From NCBI GenBank assembly GCA_902801465.1, contig CADCIH010000002.1:78851-142850 (forward strand): DNA of 64,000 bases. Reading direction: 5' to 3'. Source of the DNA: an uncultured Bacteroidia bacterium (GTDB lineage Bacteria > Bacteroidota > Bacteroidia > Bacteroidales > F082). The translations under genes and the position numbers were made by a program. Positions 57,071-64,000 of the stretch are shown here, piece by piece; positions within the stretch are counted from its first letter, which is position 1, and every line of letters begins with the position of its first letter. Under the pieces are notes generated by a model. That model did no database searches. It had not been told where the DNA came from and was given only the letters and a program-made list of their open reading frames with translations.

Positions 57071-58186
57071 ATGAAGTACTACATCATAGCAGGAGAGGCC
57101 TCGGGCGACCTTCACGCGGCAAACCTGATCGCCGAAATAAAAAACAAAGACCGCAACGCAGAGTTTAGGGCCTGGGGCGGCGACCTGATGCGAAAACAAG
57201 GCGTCACCTTGGTGAAACACTATCGCCACATGGCTTTCATGGGCTTCGTCGAAGTGGCAGCCAACCTCCATAAAGTGCTCGGCAACATCAAGGAATGCAA
57301 GGCAGACATCCTCAATTATAAACCCGATGTGGTCATCCTGGTGGATTATCCCGGATTCAACCTCCGTATCGCTGAGTTCGCCCACCGTAACAGGATGAAA
57401 GTGTGCTATTACATCTCTCCCCAAGTATGGGCATGGAAACAGCACCGTGTCAAGAAAATCCGACAGAATGTGGACGAAATGCTGGTCATACTTCCCTTCG
57501 AAGAAAACTTCTATAAGGAACACGGCGTGAATGTGAGCTTCGTGGGCCATCCGCTTCTCGACGAACTGTCAAAACAAGGAAGCTCTCCGAGGATTAATTT
57601 CATCCACCGGAACAACCTCTCCGAGAAACGCGAGATCATAGCCCTGCTCCCAGGAAGCCGAAAACAGGAAGTGGAACGCATGCTACCCACCATGCTTAAG
57701 GTAATCCCACATTTCCCGCAATACCAGTTCGTGATCGCAGGCGTCGCCTCGCTCGACAAGGAACTGTATGCCCGTATGATCGGCAACAAAGATGTGCAAC
57801 TGGTGGTGAACCAGACCTATGAACTGCTTCAAAATTCCAGCGCAGCACTGGTGACCTCGGGCACCGCCACCCTCGAAACAGCCTTGCTCTCCGTTCCAGA
57901 GGTGGTCTGCTACAAAGCAAATAGGCTCTCCTATATGATCGCCCGTAACATGATCAAGGTAAAATACATCAGTCTCGTCAACCTGATCATGGAAAAACAG
58001 GTGGTTAAGGAATTAATACAAAACGACTTCAATGAAAGCAATCTGGTGAAGGAATTGGAACAACTGCTCAACAACCCCGAAAAACAACGCCAATTGCTCG
58101 ATAACCTCGACCAACTGAAGCACCGCCTAGGTAACTCAGGCGCTTCCGAAAAAGCGGCTGAATTAATAGTTGGAATGGTAAAATAA
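57071..58186 (+). CDS. lpxB: Lipid-A-disaccharide synthase
   Basis: 371 residues. The GT19 fold begins MKYYIIAGEASGDLHAANLI; then comes FMGFVEVAANL, VDYPGFNLRIAEFAH, YYISPQVWAWK and LPGSRKQEVERMLP. It joins UDP-2,3-diacylglucosamine to lipid X, forming the tetra-acyl disaccharide of lipid A at the inner membrane. It is the last gene of the operon; an AT-rich 75-bp gap precedes comEC. Confidence 0.96.
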   Translation: MKYYIIAGEASGDLHAANLIAEIKNKDRNAEFRAWGGDLMRKQGVTLVKHYRHMAFMGFVEVAANLHKVLGNIKECKADILNYKPDVVILVDYPGFNLRIAEFAHRNRMKVCYYISPQVWAWKQHRVKKIRQNVDEMLVILPFEENFYKEHGVNVSFVGHPLLDELSKQGSSPRINFIHRNNLSEKREIIALLPGSRKQEVERMLPTMLKVIPHFPQYQFVIAGVASLDKELYARMIGNKDVQLVVNQTYELLQNSSAALVTSGTATLETALLSVPEVVCYKANRLSYMIARNMIKVKYISLVNLIMEKQVVKELIQNDFNESNLVKELEQLLNNPEKQRQLLDNLDQLKHRLGNSGASEKAAELIVGMVK

Positions 58187-58261
58187 TATTTTATTAATTA
58201 TTTCTATTGACAAATTATCAATAAAATAGTAACTTGCGCCAGTTTTCAGAACCTTTGCTTG

Positions 58262-60298
58262 ATGAACTGGAACAAGTATCCTTTTGTTAGAATGGTGACG
58301 GCCTTGGTCTTGGGTATCATGGTCGGCGATAGGGTAGGAGTAGGCGCACCCGACAAAGCCCTTCTCGTTGGACTCATGGTGATTCCTCTGGCCGTTGAGA
58401 TGCTGCTTCACCATCTCCTGAGATCGTATCGGTACCGTTGGATCTTCGGGGTGAACACCCTGGTCGCCTTCACGTTGTTGGGCTTCGTCAGGATGTCTAT
58501 CGAACAACAACCTGAAGTCGGCGCCCAAAAGCCTGGGTGGGAACTGGCTCGTGTGTTGGAACCTCCCGAGGAACGGGAAAAGACGATGAAAGTGCTGCTT
58601 CAATCGGATCAAGGCAAGGTGTTGGCCTATTTTCAGAAGGACCTGCCGTCGTTGGACTTGAGCTACGGCGATTACATCGGCTTTTCAGCGCCTCTGGAAG
58701 AGGTCTTGCCACCCATGAATCCAATGGAATTCGACTATAAGACCTACCTTGTGCGAAGGGGAGTGGCATGGAGCGTGTATCTGAAAAGCGGTGACTGGAT
58801 GCCGACGGGGGTCCGACAGACCAATCCTGTGTTCGATTTCGCCTACCGTTTCAGGCATCGATTGCTCCTGACGCTTCAACATTGCGGAATCACCGACGAT
58901 GAATTCGGAGTCGGCGCGGCTATCCTGCTAGGTTACGACGAGAACCTCCCGGCACAGGTACGAAAGAATTATGTGGCGGCCGGCTCCATGCATATCCTGT
59001 GTGTCTCGGGTATGCATGTGGGCATCATCTATCTGCTGGCTTCCTTCCTGCTGGGACTCTTCGGTAAAGGGAAACATGCCGCCTTCGTCAAAAGGATCCT
59101 GCTCCTGCTCTTGATCTGGCTCTATGCCTTGATCACGGGCCTGTCACCTTCCATCATGCGCTCTGCCTTGATGATTTCATTTATGCTTTTTGGAGAGTTG
59201 ATCCGCCGCAAAGGCTTCGCGCTGAACTCTATCGCAGCCTCTGCGTTTATCTTGCTTTTGATCAACCCAAACAACCTGTTCGCCATGGGCTTTCAACTCT
59301 CTTACGGTGCCGTGGTAGGTATCGTGTTGTTGCAAAAGCCTATCTATAATATAATATATGTGAAGAACAAATGGCTTGACAAAGCTTGGGAGGTCACGGC
59401 CGTTTCACTCGCCGCACAGGTGGCCACAATGCCTTTCACAGTGTATTATTTCAACCAATTCACACCGTACTTCTGGCTGAGCAACCTGCTGATGACGCCG
59501 CTTTCGTTCATCGTCATCCTTACCGGCATGACACTCTTGGCCGTTTCCTGGGTGCCATGGCTGAACATCGCCCTGGGGAAAGTCGTATGGCTGAGCCTCC
59601 ATGTGATGAACATGGTGGTCGCCAGCATTGAGCGACTGCCGCTGTCGTTGGTTAAGGGATTGTATCTGAGTGATTTCCAGTTTGGGCTGAGTTTGTTGCT
59701 TTTGCTGCTATTGTGGTTGTTGGTGAACCTGAAACGGAAACGCATGGTAATGGAGATGCTGGTAGTTGCATCGGCTTTTGCGATGAGCTTGGCGTGGAGG
59801 AGCCAGCAACTGGCGCATCAGTCGCAGGTGGTGGTGTACTCGCTTCGCAACCATACCGCCATCAGCATCGTTGACGGCTTTGACCAAGTGCTGCTGTGCG
59901 ATGAGACCCTGCTCGAGGACCCGTCAGCCATCGATTACAGCTTGAAGGGCTTTTGGGCGGAACGACAGCTGCCGATGAGTCCCCGATGCTACCTGCTGTC
60001 AGACGACTTTGCCGATCGATTGGCGGTGAAGCGGAGCCATCTGGTCTCTACTCAGGGTAAGCTTCTGGCTTTTTGGAATCCCGACATGTATTATGGCGAA
60101 GGGCGCCTTAAGGTTGATTATCTGCTAGTCAGATCCAAACAAACTCCTGACCTGAAACGTATCTTGTATGTTTATCAGGTCGGGGAACTGATCATCGATG
60201 GTTCAGTGCCTGAATACTTGGCTGAGGAATGGATTCGACAGGCGGAATCAATGGGTGTTCCTTATCGTAATGTCAGGAAAGGAGCTTTGTTTGTTTGA
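58262..60298 (+). CDS. comEC: ComEC/Rec2-family competence protein
   Basis: 678 residues. Early membrane helices surround a DUF4131-type OB domain (LEPPEEREKTMKVLLQ ... YGDYIGFSAPLEEV). The competence domain follows with GSMHILCVSGMHVGIIYLLA and SPSIMRSALMISFMLFG, then eight or so helices. A soluble C-terminal region lacks the metallo-beta-lactamase motifs seen in Firmicutes ComEC. It forms the channel for single-stranded DNA uptake. The ATG at 58262 is used over the TTG at 58259. Confidence 0.9.
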   Translation: MNWNKYPFVRMVTALVLGIMVGDRVGVGAPDKALLVGLMVIPLAVEMLLHHLLRSYRYRWIFGVNTLVAFTLLGFVRMSIEQQPEVGAQKPGWELARVLEPPEEREKTMKVLLQSDQGKVLAYFQKDLPSLDLSYGDYIGFSAPLEEVLPPMNPMEFDYKTYLVRRGVAWSVYLKSGDWMPTGVRQTNPVFDFAYRFRHRLLLTLQHCGITDDEFGVGAAILLGYDENLPAQVRKNYVAAGSMHILCVSGMHVGIIYLLASFLLGLFGKGKHAAFVKRILLLLLIWLYALITGLSPSIMRSALMISFMLFGELIRRKGFALNSIAASAFILLLINPNNLFAMGFQLSYGAVVGIVLLQKPIYNIIYVKNKWLDKAWEVTAVSLAAQVATMPFTVYYFNQFTPYFWLSNLLMTPLSFIVILTGMTLLAVSWVPWLNIALGKVVWLSLHVMNMVVASIERLPLSLVKGLYLSDFQFGLSLLLLLLLWLLVNLKRKRMVMEMLVVASAFAMSLAWRSQQLAHQSQVVVYSLRNHTAISIVDGFDQVLLCDETLLEDPSAIDYSLKGFWAERQLPMSPRCYLLSDDFADRLAVKRSHLVSTQGKLLAFWNPDMYYGEGRLKVDYLLVRSKQTPDLKRILYVYQVGELIIDGSVPEYLAEEWIRQAESMGVPYRNVRKGALFV

Positions 60299-60378
60299 TT
60301 AATATATTGAATACCAATATAATATAAAAAAATTTGAAAAAAAATAAAAAAAACGCTTGCTAGTATCAAAAAAGGTTG

Positions 60379-60386
60379 TACTTTTG
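60379..60386 (+). promoter_or_regulatory. Strong promoter of tRNA-Asp
   Basis: TACTTTTG with GCTTGC upstream. It lies in a block (AAAAAGGTTGTAC(T/C)TTTG then CAGCCGTT) that recurs at 63955. Confidence 0.7.
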
Positions 60387-60411
60387 CAGCCGTTAAAGGC
60401 TTTAACAAGCT

Positions 60412-60486
60412 GGTCCGGTAGTTCAGCTTGGTTAGAATGCCTGCCTGTCACGCAGGAGGTCGCGAGTTCGAGTCTCGTCCGGACCG
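60412..60486 (+). tRNA. tRNA-Asp (GTC anticodon)
   Basis: Acceptor stem GGTCCGG (60412-60418) pairs with CCGGACC (60479-60485), with discriminator G. The anticodon arm CCTGC-CTGTCAC-GCAGG gives GTC. The T-arm has GTTCGAGTC. The 3' CCA is not encoded (GCAAG follows). A terminator starts 3 bp later. Confidence 0.97.
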
Positions 60487-60488
60487 CA

Positions 60489-60521
60489 AGAGCGCAAGTC
60501 ACCCAAGACCTGCGCTCTTTT
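60489..60521 (+). terminator. Terminator after tRNA-Asp
   Basis: AGAGCGCA / TGCGCTCT stem with a 14-nt loop and a short T run, located 6 bp before the capA ATG. Confidence 0.75.
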
Positions 60522-60526
60522 CGTTT

Positions 60527-61723
60527 ATGAGGGTGAAGAAAACCACCAATAGGTTGATAGGGATATGCCTCACCGGAGTGATGATCCTCTGGATGACGCT
60601 GTTTGCCACGCTGGTCCAGCATCAATGGCAACAGCGTGAGTGGGAGCGTCAGGCTGAAGAAGCCTGGCTGGCCGACAGCATTGTCACCCTGCTGTTCGCC
60701 GGCGATGTGATGGGACACGAGCCCCAATGGAAAGCAGCCTACGACCCCGCCACGGACAGCTACGACTACCACGATTGCTTCCGTTTCGTTCAGCCTTACA
60801 TCGAACAAGCCGACCTGGCCTGCGCCAACCTTGAGGTAACCCTGGCCGGACCACCATACACTTCCTATCCCTGTTTCTCGTCGCCTGACGCTTTGCTTTT
60901 TGCTTTGAAAGACGTAGGCTTCGATGTTCTTTTCACAGCCAACAATCACGTACTCGACCACGGGCGCCAAGGACTGGAACGAACCCTGCTGATGCTCGAC
61001 AGTGTGGGAATGGCCCATGCGGGTAGCTATGCCGACTCGCTCGACCGTGTTACCGGCTATCCTCTAGTCCTGGATGTGAAAGGACTACGTGTGGGCTTCC
61101 TCAACATGACCTACGGCACCAATGGTATCAGAGTGCCTAAGCCAAATTGCGTCAACAAGATGGACCGTCCCCAAGTGGCCGCCGATTTCAAGAAACTCCA
61201 GAGTCAAGATGCAATGCTGAAAGTGGCCTTCGTACATTGGGGCGATGAATACCAACTTGAAGCCAATAGATACCAACGGAGTTTCGCCGGTTTCCTGGTC
61301 GACCAAGGCGCTGACCTGGTGATTGGCGGGCATCCGCATGTGACGCAGAATGCCGACACCCTATTCAATAGCGACGGGAAACCAGTGGTTGCCTACTATT
61401 CGCTGGGCAACTTCATCTCCAATCAACGCGGAACCAATACCAAAGGCGGCATCATGGTGCAAGCCGCCGTCAACAGGTTCACCGGACACGTGATAGAGAC
61501 TGGCTACATCCCTTACTATGTGTTCAAAGGGGTGATCGACGGCAAATACCAATACTACGTGATTCCAACCATACCTTATATTAATAATAGGTATGATTTC
61601 CGACTGCCGGCCTATGACAGCATCTCGCTGGTCAAAGTTCATCAAGCCTTGACGGAGCGACTTTCGGATTTTATTCCTATTTTTGCAGACTTTTCGAAAT
61701 CGAGGACAAATGAGCTTTATTGA
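60527..61723 (+). CDS. CapA-family (poly-gamma-glutamate capsule) protein
   Basis: 398 residues. One N-terminal membrane helix (residues 7-25) precedes a metallophosphatase-like CapA domain: [60 protein letters not shown] and YSLGNF. Those motifs carry the expected metal-binding Asp, His and Asn. CapA proteins are tied to poly-gamma-glutamate or other surface polymers; many have unclear roles. The ATG at 60527 is used, as the longer frame starts inside the tRNA. Confidence 0.87.
   Translation: MRVKKTTNRLIGICLTGVMILWMTLFATLVQHQWQQREWERQAEEAWLADSIVTLLFAGDVMGHEPQWKAAYDPATDSYDYHDCFRFVQPYIEQADLACANLEVTLAGPPYTSYPCFSSPDALLFALKDVGFDVLFTANNHVLDHGRQGLERTLLMLDSVGMAHAGSYADSLDRVTGYPLVLDVKGLRVGFLNMTYGTNGIRVPKPNCVNKMDRPQVAADFKKLQSQDAMLKVAFVHWGDEYQLEANRYQRSFAGFLVDQGADLVIGGHPHVTQNADTLFNSDGKPVVAYYSLGNFISNQRGTNTKGGIMVQAAVNRFTGHVIETGYIPYYVFKGVIDGKYQYYVIPTIPYINNRYDFRLPAYDSISLVKVHQALTERLSDFIPIFADFSKSRTNELY
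61678..61685 (+). promoter_or_regulatory. -7 element for prfC
   Basis: TATTTTTG inside the end of capA, 24 bp before the prfC ATG. Confidence 0.65.
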
Positions 61724-63284
61724 TGAAATCAACAGACGCAGGACATTCGCCATCGTGAGCCACCCCGATGCGGGTAAGACCACGCTGACAGAGAAACTGC
61801 TGCTTTACGGCGGCGCCATCCAGGTAGCCGGTGCGGTGAAATCGAACAAAATACGCAAGACTGCCACTTCCGACTGGATGGAAATTGAGCGTCAGAGAGG
61901 AATCTCGGTGGCTACATCCGTCATGGGATTCGACTATAACGGGATCAAGATAAATATCTTGGATACCCCAGGCCACAAGGACTTCGCCGAGGATACCTTC
62001 CGCACCCTGACAGCTGTGGATAGTGTCATCGTGGTCATCGACGCGGCCAAAGGCGTGGAGTCGCAAACCGAGAAACTCGTCGAGGTGTGCCGTATGCGCA
62101 ATACCCCAATCATCGTGTTCGTCAACAAGATGGACCGCCCCGGTAAGGATGCCTTTGAACTGCTCGACGAGATCGAACAGAAACTCGGCCTCCGCCTAAC
62201 GCCCCTGAGCTGGCCTATCAATATGGGACCGAAGTTCAAAGGCGTGTACAGCATCTACGACAAGAGCTTGTATCTGTTTCATTCCGATAAGCAACATATC
62301 ACTCAAGGCATCGCTTTCGACGACCTCAACAACCCAGAGCTCGACAAGGTGCTGGGCGAAGATGCCCAGACGTTGCGCAATGAGACCGACCTTGTACAAG
62401 GCGTCTATGACGAGTTCACCAGGGAGGCTTACCTCAAGGGTGATATATGCCCCGTGTTCTTCGGATCCGCTTTGAATAACTTCGGCGTGAAGGAGCTGCT
62501 CGACTGCTTCATCCAGATTGCCCCGACCCCGATCGGACGCGACACGGTGGAGCGCCATATCGATCCGACTGAGGAAAAGTTCACCGGTTTTGTTTTCAAA
62601 ATTCACGCTAACATGGACCCCAACCACCGCGACCGTATCGCCTTCGTTCGTGTGGTCTCAGGCCGTTTCGAGCGTAACAAGAACTATTACCATGTGCGTC
62701 AAGGCCGCGAACTGAAGTTTTCCAACCCCACCGCCTTCATGGCCCAGAAAAAGTCGGTCCTCGACGAGGCCTTCCCCGGCGACATCGTGGGTCTGTACGA
62801 CGCCGGAAACTTCAAGATAGGTGACACCCTTACCGAAGGAGAAATCCTGAATTACAAAGGCATCCCGAGCTTCTCCCCAGAACAATTCCGTTATGTGGAG
62901 AACGCCGACCCGATGAAGGCAAAACAACTGGCCAAAGGCCTGGAACAACTCACCGATGAGGGCGTGGCCCAACTCTTTACAGGCAAGATGACAGGCCGTA
63001 AGATTATCGGTACGGTAGGTGAACTGCAGTTCGAGGTGATACAATACCGTCTGCTTCATGAATACAATGCTTCATGCCGCTATCAGCCGATTTCACTCTA
63101 CAAAACCGCTTGGATCACCAGCGACAACGAGGCACAACTGGCCGACTTCAAGAACAGGAAAGCCATAAACCTGGCTGAGGACAAAGAGGGTAGGGATGTG
63201 TTCCTCGCGGAGTCACCCTATGCATTGCAGATGGCAATGGAAAAATATCCCGACATTGAATTCCATTTTACTTCAGAATTTTAA
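61710..63284 (+). CDS. prfC: Peptide chain release factor 3
   Basis: 524 residues. The GTPase domain has P-loop [15 protein letters not shown], switch [10 protein letters not shown] and NKMD, followed by the RF3 domain 2 and 3 regions. RF3 uses GTP to remove RF1/RF2 from the ribosome after termination. The ATG at 61710 ([10 protein letters not shown]) overlaps capA by 14 bp and sits behind its own promoter. Confidence 0.96.
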   Translation: MSFIDEINRRRTFAIVSHPDAGKTTLTEKLLLYGGAIQVAGAVKSNKIRKTATSDWMEIERQRGISVATSVMGFDYNGIKINILDTPGHKDFAEDTFRTLTAVDSVIVVIDAAKGVESQTEKLVEVCRMRNTPIIVFVNKMDRPGKDAFELLDEIEQKLGLRLTPLSWPINMGPKFKGVYSIYDKSLYLFHSDKQHITQGIAFDDLNNPELDKVLGEDAQTLRNETDLVQGVYDEFTREAYLKGDICPVFFGSALNNFGVKELLDCFIQIAPTPIGRDTVERHIDPTEEKFTGFVFKIHANMDPNHRDRIAFVRVVSGRFERNKNYYHVRQGRELKFSNPTAFMAQKKSVLDEAFPGDIVGLYDAGNFKIGDTLTEGEILNYKGIPSFSPEQFRYVENADPMKAKQLAKGLEQLTDEGVAQLFTGKMTGRKIIGTVGELQFEVIQYRLLHEYNASCRYQPISLYKTAWITSDNEAQLADFKNRKAINLAEDKEGRDVFLAESPYALQMAMEKYPDIEFHFTSEF

Positions 63285-63303
63285 TTTGGAAATACCTTTT
63301 TCT

Positions 63304-63311
63304 TATATTTG
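63304..63311 (+). promoter_or_regulatory. -7 element for mscL
   Basis: TATATTTG, 48 bp before the mscL ATG. Confidence 0.65.
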
Positions 63312-63358
63312 CATGTTCTATTAATAATAAGGTGTAAAACAAACTAAAACTTCAAACT

Positions 63359-63778
63359 ATGGGACTTCTCAAAGAATTCAAGGAATTTGCCGTTAAGGGC
63401 AACGTGATGGACATGGCTATCGGCGTTGTCATCGGCGGTGCTTTTGGCAAAATCGTCACTTCCTTGGTGAGCGACATCATCATGCCGCTGATCAGCGCAG
63501 CTACGGGCGGACTCTCTTTCACCGATTGGAAATGGGTTATCCGTGAAGCAGTGATGGATGGTGAGACCGTCGTCAAACCTGAACTTTGCCTTACTTATGG
63601 CAATTTCTTCCAAGTGATTTTCGACTTCATCATCATCGCCTTCTGCATTTTCATGGTGGTGAAAGGCATGAACAAAATGAAGAAAAAGGAAGAACCGGCT
63701 CCCGAACCTGCCCCTGCCGAGCCGTCTGAAGACATCAAATTGTTGACGGAAATTCGTGATTTGCTCAAGAAAAATTGA
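63359..63778 (+). CDS. mscL: Large-conductance mechanosensitive channel
   Basis: 139 residues. It begins with [29 protein letters not shown], the first MscL helix and its Gly-rich gate. Then come VSDIIMPLI, a periplasmic loop and the second helix [23 protein letters not shown]. The C-terminal tail is a Pro/Glu-rich linker and a short helix ([12 protein letters not shown]). The pentamer opens under osmotic shock to release solutes. Confidence 0.95.
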   Translation: MGLLKEFKEFAVKGNVMDMAIGVVIGGAFGKIVTSLVSDIIMPLISAATGGLSFTDWKWVIREAVMDGETVVKPELCLTYGNFFQVIFDFIIIAFCIFMVVKGMNKMKKKEEPAPEPAPAEPSEDIKLLTEIRDLLKKN

Positions 63779-63810
63779 GAAATCTGCCTGTTTTGCTTCA
63801 AAAAACACCC

Positions 63811-63845
63811 CGTAGAGACGACAAAAATGTCGTCTCTACGTGTTT
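63811..63845 (+). terminator. Hairpin terminator after mscL
   Basis: A perfect 13-bp stem CGTAGAGACGACA / TGTCGTCTCTACG with an A4 loop, then TG and a T run. The arm resembles dispersed Bacteroidales hairpin repeats. Confidence 0.7.
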
Positions 63846-63954
63846 TTATGCAATTTTTTATCGTTTTTTGTTTTTCTATTTATTTGATAATCAGGCAAAA
63901 GAAATTTTTTTGAAAAAAAAGTAAAAAAAAGCTTGCGGGAAAGAAAAAAGGTTG

Positions 63955-63962
63955 TACCTTTG
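63955..63962 (+). promoter_or_regulatory. Strong promoter at the right edge, product outside
   Basis: TACCTTTG in the same extended block as the tRNA-Asp promoter, suggesting a stable RNA or tRNA operon next. Beyond it only ~38 nt are visible, including a small CCCCC/GGGGG hairpin. The stretch 63846-63954 is AT-rich with no gene seen. Confidence 0.6.
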
Positions 63963-64000
63963 CAGCCGTTTTCACCCCCTGAGATACGGGGGTTGCGAAC

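Noticed and set aside
60428-60526. Upstream extension of the capA frame
   Set aside because: It begins inside tRNA-Asp and crosses its terminator; the membrane-anchor start at 60527 is preferred.

Overview
The window reads as a contiguous piece of a Bacteroidales (phylum Bacteroidota) chromosome. Nearly every gene start is preceded by the phylum's TAnnTTTG -7 promoter element. A secreted subtilase ends in a type IX secretion sorting domain, many products carry lipoprotein or outer-membrane signals, and the housekeeping genes (valS, dnaA, gyrB, guaB, ftsH, lpxB, comEC, prfC, rnpB) look like Bacteroidales versions. Species cannot be named from the sequence alone.

Region by region: 1-6.5 kb holds a truncated von Willebrand factor A membrane protein, a family 2 glycosyltransferase, valS, and a HAD hydrolase / thioredoxin-like lipoprotein / peroxiredoxin operon. 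6.5-13 kb is an accessory island: tandem hairpin repeats, a small terminated RNA, two divergent phage-type (MuF/PBECR-like) toxin-domain proteins, iteron-like repeats, a RelE/ParE toxin-antitoxin pair, two Fic proteins, and between them a PNGase F-like glycoprotein amidase. 13-16.5 kb has two POT peptide transporters in tandem. 16.5-20 kb is a second accessory patch: an ORF6N/PLD-like protein diverging from a long, highly structured RNA that leads into a PD-(D/E)XK nuclease-like gene, then a FISUMP lipoprotein and an orphan XRE regulator.

20-29.5 kb contains the queF-queC-queD-queE preQ1/queuosine operon, dnaA with an RsmI-like methyltransferase, an EamA transporter with yigZ, prmC, and a T9SS subtilase. 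29.5-44.2 kb carries rnpB, a 1000-residue TPR protein with an outer-membrane beta-barrel, gyrB, and an alpha-2-macroglobulin lipoprotein coupled to penicillin-binding protein 1C. 44.2-51 kb is guaB followed by three periplasmic foldase genes and a MoxR ATPase. 51-54.8 kb has an HTH regulator with a ~300-nt structured leader, a LUD-domain gene, ftsH and rsfS. 54.9-58.2 kb is a tight kdsC-like/maf/surE/small membrane protein/lpxB operon. 58.2-64 kb has comEC, tRNA-Asp, capA, prfC and mscL, and ends at a strong promoter whose product lies outside.

The most unusual features are: (1) the structured-RNA plus PD-(D/E)XK nuclease locus at 17.57-18.52 kb, with the divergent ORF6N/PLD gene; (2) degenerate 7-nt tandem repeats of three sequence families, found between genes and also three times in frame inside valS; (3) an 11-bp tandem repeat inside a Fic gene that could switch reading frame; (4) a second structured leader at 51.4-51.6 kb and a small terminated RNA at 6.7 kb.
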